Origin: an uncultured Lachnospiraceae bacterium
GTDB taxonomy: Bacteria > Bacillota > Clostridia > Lachnospirales > Lachnospiraceae
Direction: 5' to 3'
Assembly: GCA_947631695.1 (NCBI GenBank)
Contig: CANRMH010000002.1
Location: 1 to 43,795 of the forward strand
Length of the DNA stretch: 43,795 nucleotides
This document shows positions 38,494-43,795 of this stretch, in pieces. A program made the translations under genes and the position numbers. Numbering within the stretch: the stretch's first letter is position 1; every line of letters begins with the position of its first letter. The notes below the pieces were generated by a model that saw nothing but the letters and a program-made list of their open reading frames with translations, had not been told where the DNA came from and made no database searches.

Positions 38494-39351
38494 TCATTTT
38501 ATATGTGTGTGGGTAAATAAATGATCCTGACAGTATTCATAATTTCCGTTGCAGCGGGAACAGTACCGGAATTCAAGATCCGGCGCGTCCAGCTCGGTTC
38601 TCCCGCATACCGCGCATCTGTGCCTCGCGCCGCCGGCATAATGGTTCTCCGGCCGTATCTTTTTCTGAAACTCTCTCTTGCGCCTGATCTGGCGTGGCGA
38701 CATCGCCTTTCCGTGTCTGGAACTCAGGAAAAATATCACAAAATTCAGGATGGACACCAGCGCGGCCAGCGCGTTTGCCTGATACAGGATCCTGTAAGCG
38801 CTCCCCGCATAAGCCGGCAGAAAAGGCTGGATGATCGTGTACACAAACGCCGCGCCGTCCAGCAGCGCCAGCCACTTCACCTTGACCGGAATCACAAAAA
38901 ACAGCATGAACTGCATGTTCGGATAGAGCGCCGCAAATGCGAAGAAAAGCGACAGGTTCAGATAGGTGGTGCTGAGCGGAAGCGGCACTCCCGTGATCAG
39001 ATATGCGATCACCGCGGCGAGTACGTGGAAAAGTACGCCCGCGAAAAAGTAAAGATTAAAGCGGAAGGCTCCCCATGCGTACTCGAGCTGCATCCCGATC
39101 ATATAATACAGATACAGAACAAAGATAAGAAAAAAAGCATTTGAGGACGGCGGCTGAATGATAAAGGTCACAATCCTCCACACCTGTCCCCGCAGGATCG
39201 CATGGGCGTCCAGACAAAGAAATTGATAGTAAAAGCCGGGATTCACCAAATTCAGCACAAATCCCGCGCCATACAGGAGGATAATGTAGCGCATCAGGTT
39301 TGGAATGGCATATCTGCCAAATTTTCTCTCAAGCTTATCTAACCAGTTCAT
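38494..39351 (-). CDS. rhomboid/Derlin-like membrane protein with C-terminal Cys-rich zinc-ribbon-like tail
   Basis: Six or so hydrophobic segments, GQVWRIVTFI (WR motif), C-terminal CxxC-x14-CxxC-x6-CxxH. Confidence 0.7.
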   Translation of the reverse strand: MNWLDKLERKFGRYAIPNLMRYIILLYGAGFVLNLVNPGFYYQFLCLDAHAILRGQVWRIVTFIIQPPSSNAFFLIFVLYLYYMIGMQLEYAWGAFRFNLYFFAGVLFHVLAAVIAYLITGVPLPLSTTYLNLSLFFAFAALYPNMQFMLFFVIPVKVKWLALLDGAAFVYTIIQPFLPAYAGSAYRILYQANALAALVSILNFVIFFLSSRHGKAMSPRQIRRKREFQKKIRPENHYAGGARHRCAVCGRTELDAPDLEFRYCSRCNGNYEYCQDHLFTHTHIK

Positions 39352-39480
39352 GAACGGCTCCTTCCATCTGTTTATACTACGATAATTCTACCCGTTCGCA
39401 GAAAATTTGTCAATATAACAACGGACGCAGCCCGTGTATCCGCGGCGGACGCGCCGCCGGTTTCTTTCCCGTATTTGCAA

Positions 39481-39509
39481 TTGTAAATTTGAATTTTTTG
39501 TCGTATAAT
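39481..39509 (+). promoter_or_regulatory. sigma-A type promoter for the 2-hydroxyacyl-CoA dehydratase-like gene
   Basis: TTGTAA-N17-TATAAT. Confidence 0.65.
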
Positions 39510-39585
39510 GTAAAGAGTTGTAAAACGCTAGATTACATTTTACCGGGAAAGAGTACATAAATTACATAACAAGGAGTACATATTC

Positions 39586-42500
39586 ATGAGCGGTACAGAA
39601 TTATATACACTGGGAATCGACATAGGTTCCACAACGGTAAAAATTGCAGTTCTGGACGACTGCAGCGATGTAGTTTTTTCCGATTACGAAAGACACTATG
39701 CCAATATTCAGGAGACTCTTTCTGATCTTCTGGGAAGAGCTATCTATACATTGGGACAGATCCGTGTCTCCCCGGTCATTACCGGTTCCGGGGGCCTGTC
39801 CCTTGCAAAGCATCTGGAAATTCCCTTTGTCCAGGAAGTTGTGGCGGTATCCACCGCCCTGCAGGACTATGCCCCGCAGACGGACGTAGCTATCGAGCTG
39901 GGCGGGGAAGACGCGAAAATTATTTATTTCGAAGGCGGCAATATCGAACAGCGCATGAACGGCGTGTGTGCGGGAGGCACAGGCTCTTTTATCGATCAGA
40001 TGGCTTCCCTGCTGCAGACTGACGCATCCGGCCTGAACGACTACGCAAAGAATTACAAAGCGCTTTACTCTATCGCTGCGCGCTGCGGCGTATTTGCCAA
40101 ATCAGACATCCAGCCCCTGATCAACGAGGGAGCGTCCAAAGAGGATCTGGCCGCCTCCATTTTCCAGGCCGTCGTCAATCAAACGATCAGCGGTCTGGCG
40201 TGCGGCAAGCCGATCCGCGGACATGTCGCTTTTCTCGGCGGTCCTCTGCACTTCCTTCCGGAATTAAAAGAGGCTTTTATTCGTACGCTGAAATTGGACA
40301 AAGAACATGCGATCGCGCCCAAACATTCCCATCTGTTCGCTGCGATCGGGTCCGCGTTGAATTCAAAAAAAGAGCTAAATCTTCCTGTTTCGGAGATTCA
40401 GCGCCGCCTGGACGGGAAAATCCAGATGGAATTTGAAGTGGAGCGCATGGAGCCGCTGTTCTCGTGCGAAGCCGACTATCAGGCGTTCATTGACCGCCAC
40501 GCAAAACACCAGGTTCCCATGGGGGATCTTGCGACCTACAAGGGAAAACTCTTCCTGGGGATCGACGCCGGCTCAACCACCACCAAAGCGGCCCTGGTCG
40601 GCGAGGACGGAACTCTTTTATATTCCTTTTATCACAACAATGACGGGAACCCTCTCGGAACGGTCATCGCCGCGATTCAGGACATCTACCGTCAGCTTCC
40701 CCGGGATGCTAAGATCGTCCACTCCTGCTCGACCGGATACGGGGAAGCTCTGGTGAAAGCCGCCCTGCTGCTGGACGAGGGAGAGGTAGAAACCGTTTCC
40801 CACTACTATGCGGCTTCGTTTTTTGAGCCGGATGTGGATTGTATTCTGGACATCGGCGGCCAGGACATGAAATGCATTAAGATCAAGAACCAGACGGTGG
40901 ACAGCGTGCAGCTGAACGAGGCCTGTTCCTCCGGCTGCGGTTCCTTTATTGAAACATTTGCCAAATCGCTGAATTATACGGTGGAGGACTTCGCCCACGA
41001 AGCGCTCTATGCAGAAAACCCAATCGATCTGGGAACCCGCTGTACCGTGTTCATGAACTCCAAAGTAAAACAGGCGCAGAAGGAGGGTGCCAGCGTATCG
41101 GATATCTCCGCCGGGCTGGCATACTCCGTCATTAAGAACGCGCTTTTTAAAGTCATCAAGGTTTCCGATGCATCAGAACTCGGAAAGCACATCGTCGTCC
41201 AGGGCGGAACCTTTTACAACAATGCAGTTTTGCGCAGTTTTGAAAAAATTGCCGGATGCGAGGCAATCCGTCCGGATATCGCCGGAATCATGGGGGCGTT
41301 CGGAGCCGCCCTGATCGCCAGAGAGCGTTGCCGGGAATGCGAGAATACTACTATGCTCTCCATCGAAGAGATCAATGCGCTGGAGTATCACACCACACTC
41401 ACCAAGTGCAGGGGATGCACCAACCAATGCCGGCTGACCATAAACCATTTCAGCGGAAACCGGAAACTGATCACAGGAAACCGCTGTGAGCGCGGGATCG
41501 GAAAAGAAAAATCCGACCGCACACTTCCGAATCTGTTTGAGTACAAGAACCAGCGGTATTTTGGCTATACCCCGCTGGACGAGGCAAATGCTACCCGGGG
41601 ATCTATCGGGATTCCGAGAGTTTTGAATATCTACGAAAATTATCCGTTCTGGTTCACTTTCTTTCACAGCCTCGGATTCCGGGTGATCCTTTCTCCCGCG
41701 TCCACACGAAAGATCTATGAGCTTGGAATAGAGTCGATTCCCAGCGAATCAGAATGTTATCCGGCCAAGCTTGCCCACGGCCATGTGCAGTGGCTGATCA
41801 ACGAAGGGGTCCGGCATATCTTCTACCCTTCCGTTCCCTATGAGAGGAACGAGTTTAAAGAAGCCAACAACCATTACAACTGTCCGATCGTTACTTCTTA
41901 TCCGGAAAACATTAAGAATAATATGGATTCGATCATAGACGGGACCGTAGATTTTATACATCCGTTTCTTTCCTTTGAGAGCGAGGAGACCCTGTCAAAA
42001 AGGCTGACGGAGGAACTCTCTGAAAAATTCTCAATTTCGGAAGAGGAAATACGTTCCGCCGTTCACGCCGCATGGATGGAGTTGAATTCGTGCAGGGAGG
42101 ATATGCGCCGCAAAGGTGAAGAGACGATCGCGTTTCTGGACAGGACAGGCAACCGGGGGATAGTGCTTGCAGGCCGCCCCTACCACGTTGATCCCGAGGT
42201 CAACCATGGCCTGCCCGAACTGATCAATTCCTATAATATTGCTGTTTTGACCGAGGACAGCGTGTCCCATCTGCATCCGGCGGAGCATCCTCTGAACGTG
42301 ATGGATCAGTGGATGTATCACTCCAGGCTGTATGCGGCCGCCAACTATGTCAAGACCAAAGACAATCTGGATCTGATCCAGTTAAATTCCTTTGGATGCG
42401 GGCTGGACGCCGTTACCACGGATCAGGTGGCCGACATACTGACAGGTTCCGGCAAGATCTATACTTCGCTGAAAATCGACGAGGTAAACAACCTTGGGGC

Positions 42501-43795
42501 CGCAAGGATCAGGGTGCGTTCCCTCCTGGCGGCGATCCGCGTCAAGGATCAAAAAAATGAAGACCGGGAAATCCGTCCCGCCTCTATTCAGAAAGTGCCT
42601 TTTACAAAAGAAATGCGCAAGACCCATACGATCCTGTGTCCTCAAATGTCGCCGATCCATTTCGACCTGTTGGAACCGGCCTTCCGTTCGGCGGGATATC
42701 GCGTGGAAGTCCTTCCTAACGACAACAAGCAGGCGGTAAACATGGGATTAAAATATGTCAATAACGACGCGTGCTATCCGTCCCTGATCGTGGTCGGCCA
42801 GATCATGGATGCGATCTTGTCGGGAAAATATGATACGGATAAGCTGGCCGTGATCATTACGCAGACGGGAGGGGGCTGCCGCGCTTCAAACTACATAGGA
42901 TTTATCCGGCGCGCGCTCAAAAAAGCCGGGTACGAACACATTCCCGTCATCTCAATCAATCTGAGCGGCCTGGAGGGCAATCCGGGCTTTAAGATCACTC
43001 CTGCCCTGGTACTCAAAGGAATTTACGCCGCCGTATTCGGAGATATTTTTATGAGATGCGTCTACCGGCTCCGTCCGTACGAGGCACATCCGGGTTCCGT
43101 AAACGCTATGCATGAAAAGTGGAAAAAAATCTGTGTGGATTTTGTATCACAGAGATACCCGTCAAGGCGAAAATTCCGAAAGCTGTGCCGGGAGATCATA
43201 GAAGATTTTGACCGGAATATTGAACTTCTGGATGTGAAAAAGCCCCGCGTCGGCGTGGTTGGCGAAATCCTTGTTAAATTTCTTCCCGCGGCGAACAACC
43301 ACCTGGTGGATCTCCTGGAGAGCGAAGGAGCTGAAGCGGTAGTGCCGGATCTTCTGGACTTTCTGCTCTACTGCTTCTACAACCAGAATTTTAAATCTGA
43401 GAAGCTTGGGTTCGCCAGGTCAAAGGCAATTGTCGGAAACATGGGCATCCGGCTTCTGGAATGGTTCCGCGCGCCTGCGGTGAAGGCTTTCCGCGCCAGC
43501 AAGCACTTTGATCCTCCCGCCCACATCGAGGATCTGGGAAAAATGGCTTCAGAGATCGTCTCTCTCGGCAATCAGACCGGCGAGGGCTGGTTCCTGACCG
43601 GAGAAATGCTGGAACTGATCCACAGCGGCGCGACAAATATCGTATGTACGCAGCCCTTCGCCTGCCTGCCGAATCACGTGGTGGGAAAAGGAGTCATCAA
43701 GGAAATACGGAGACATTATCCGCTGGCGAATATCGTCGCCATCGACTATGATCCGGGCGCCAGCGAGGTAAACCAGCGGAACCGAATCAAGCTGA
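39586..43795 (+). CDS. large 2-hydroxyacyl-CoA dehydratase/activase-family protein (tandem ASKHA domains plus DUF2229 and dehydratase-like C-terminus), partial at window end
   Basis: ATG 39586 after AAGGAG; two GID.GSTT.K phosphate-binding motifs ([30 protein letters not shown]), open frame to window end; absent from ORF track because no stop is reached. Confidence 0.9.
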   Translation, partial: MSGTELYTLGIDIGSTTVKIAVLDDCSDVVFSDYERHYANIQETLSDLLGRAIYTLGQIRVSPVITGSGGLSLAKHLEIPFVQEVVAVSTALQDYAPQTDVAIELGGEDAKIIYFEGGNIEQRMNGVCAGGTGSFIDQMASLLQTDASGLNDYAKNYKALYSIAARCGVFAKSDIQPLINEGASKEDLAASIFQAVVNQTISGLACGKPIRGHVAFLGGPLHFLPELKEAFIRTLKLDKEHAIAPKHSHLFAAIGSALNSKKELNLPVSEIQRRLDGKIQMEFEVERMEPLFSCEADYQAFIDRHAKHQVPMGDLATYKGKLFLGIDAGSTTTKAALVGEDGTLLYSFYHNNDGNPLGTVIAAIQDIYRQLPRDAKIVHSCSTGYGEALVKAALLLDEGEVETVSHYYAASFFEPDVDCILDIGGQDMKCIKIKNQTVDSVQLNEACSSGCGSFIETFAKSLNYTVEDFAHEALYAENPIDLGTRCTVFMNSKVKQAQKEGASVSDISAGLAYSVIKNALFKVIKVSDASELGKHIVVQGGTFYNNAVLRSFEKIAGCEAIRPDIAGIMGAFGAALIARERCRECENTTMLSIEEINALEYHTTLTKCRGCTNQCRLTINHFSGNRKLITGNRCERGIGKEKSDRTLPNLFEYKNQRYFGYTPLDEANATRGSIGIPRVLNIYENYPFWFTFFHSLGFRVILSPASTRKIYELGIESIPSESECYPAKLAHGHVQWLINEGVRHIFYPSVPYERNEFKEANNHYNCPIVTSYPENIKNNMDSIIDGTVDFIHPFLSFESEETLSKRLTEELSEKFSISEEEIRSAVHAAWMELNSCREDMRRKGEETIAFLDRTGNRGIVLAGRPYHVDPEVNHGLPELINSYNIAVLTEDSVSHLHPAEHPLNVMDQWMYHSRLYAAANYVKTKDNLDLIQLNSFGCGLDAVTTDQVADILTGSGKIYTSLKIDEVNNLGAARIRVRSLLAAIRVKDQKNEDREIRPASIQKVPFTKEMRKTHTILCPQMSPIHFDLLEPAFRSAGYRVEVLPNDNKQAVNMGLKYVNNDACYPSLIVVGQIMDAILSGKYDTDKLAVIITQTGGGCRASNYIGFIRRALKKAGYEHIPVISINLSGLEGNPGFKITPALVLKGIYAAVFGDIFMRCVYRLRPYEAHPGSVNAMHEKWKKICVDFVSQRYPSRRKFRKLCREIIEDFDRNIELLDVKKPRVGVVGEILVKFLPAANNHLVDLLESEGAEAVVPDLLDFLLYCFYNQNFKSEKLGFARSKAIVGNMGIRLLEWFRAPAVKAFRASKHFDPPAHIEDLGKMASEIVSLGNQTGEGWFLTGEMLELIHSGATNIVCTQPFACLPNHVVGKGVIKEIRRHYPLANIVAIDYDPGASEVNQRNRIKL

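Noticed and set aside
37425-38516. 363-aa plus-strand ORF
   Set aside because: Antisense to pyk; shadow ORF.

Overview
The window reads as a contiguous, gene-dense chromosomal segment from a Gram-positive anaerobe, most likely Lachnospiraceae/Clostridia judging from gene order and protein sequences. It is almost entirely core genes: a cell-shape/division block (radC, mreB-like, mreCD, PBP2, minCDE, rodA, mgsA, D,D-carboxypeptidase), a yggS-sepF-ylmH-lspA-rluD block, a XerS-like recombinase divergent from lexA, a rsfS-yqeK-nadD-yhbY-obgE-rpmA-prp-rplU block, rpmF-DUF177-ackA-pta-mgtE, tmcAL, degV/UPF0210/ACT, coaE-polA, tRNA-Leu(CAA), lysA, pyk, a rhomboid-like gene, and a very large 2-hydroxyacyl-CoA-dehydratase-activator-like ORF that runs off the window. 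I saw no CRISPR array, prophage, IS element or obvious defence island. The observations most worth a second look are: (1) a shortened LexA that keeps its DNA-binding domain but appears to lack the self-cleavage loop and the catalytic lysine; (2) an MreB-family protein with altered nucleotide-binding motifs; (3) a PBP2 with an insertion of about 250 aa; (4) a rhomboid/Derlin-like protein lacking catalytic residues and fused to a Cys-rich zinc-ribbon-like tail; (5) the tandem-ASKHA giant protein, missed by the ORF track because it has no stop in the window. All family names come from reading the protein sequences by eye; no database search was run.
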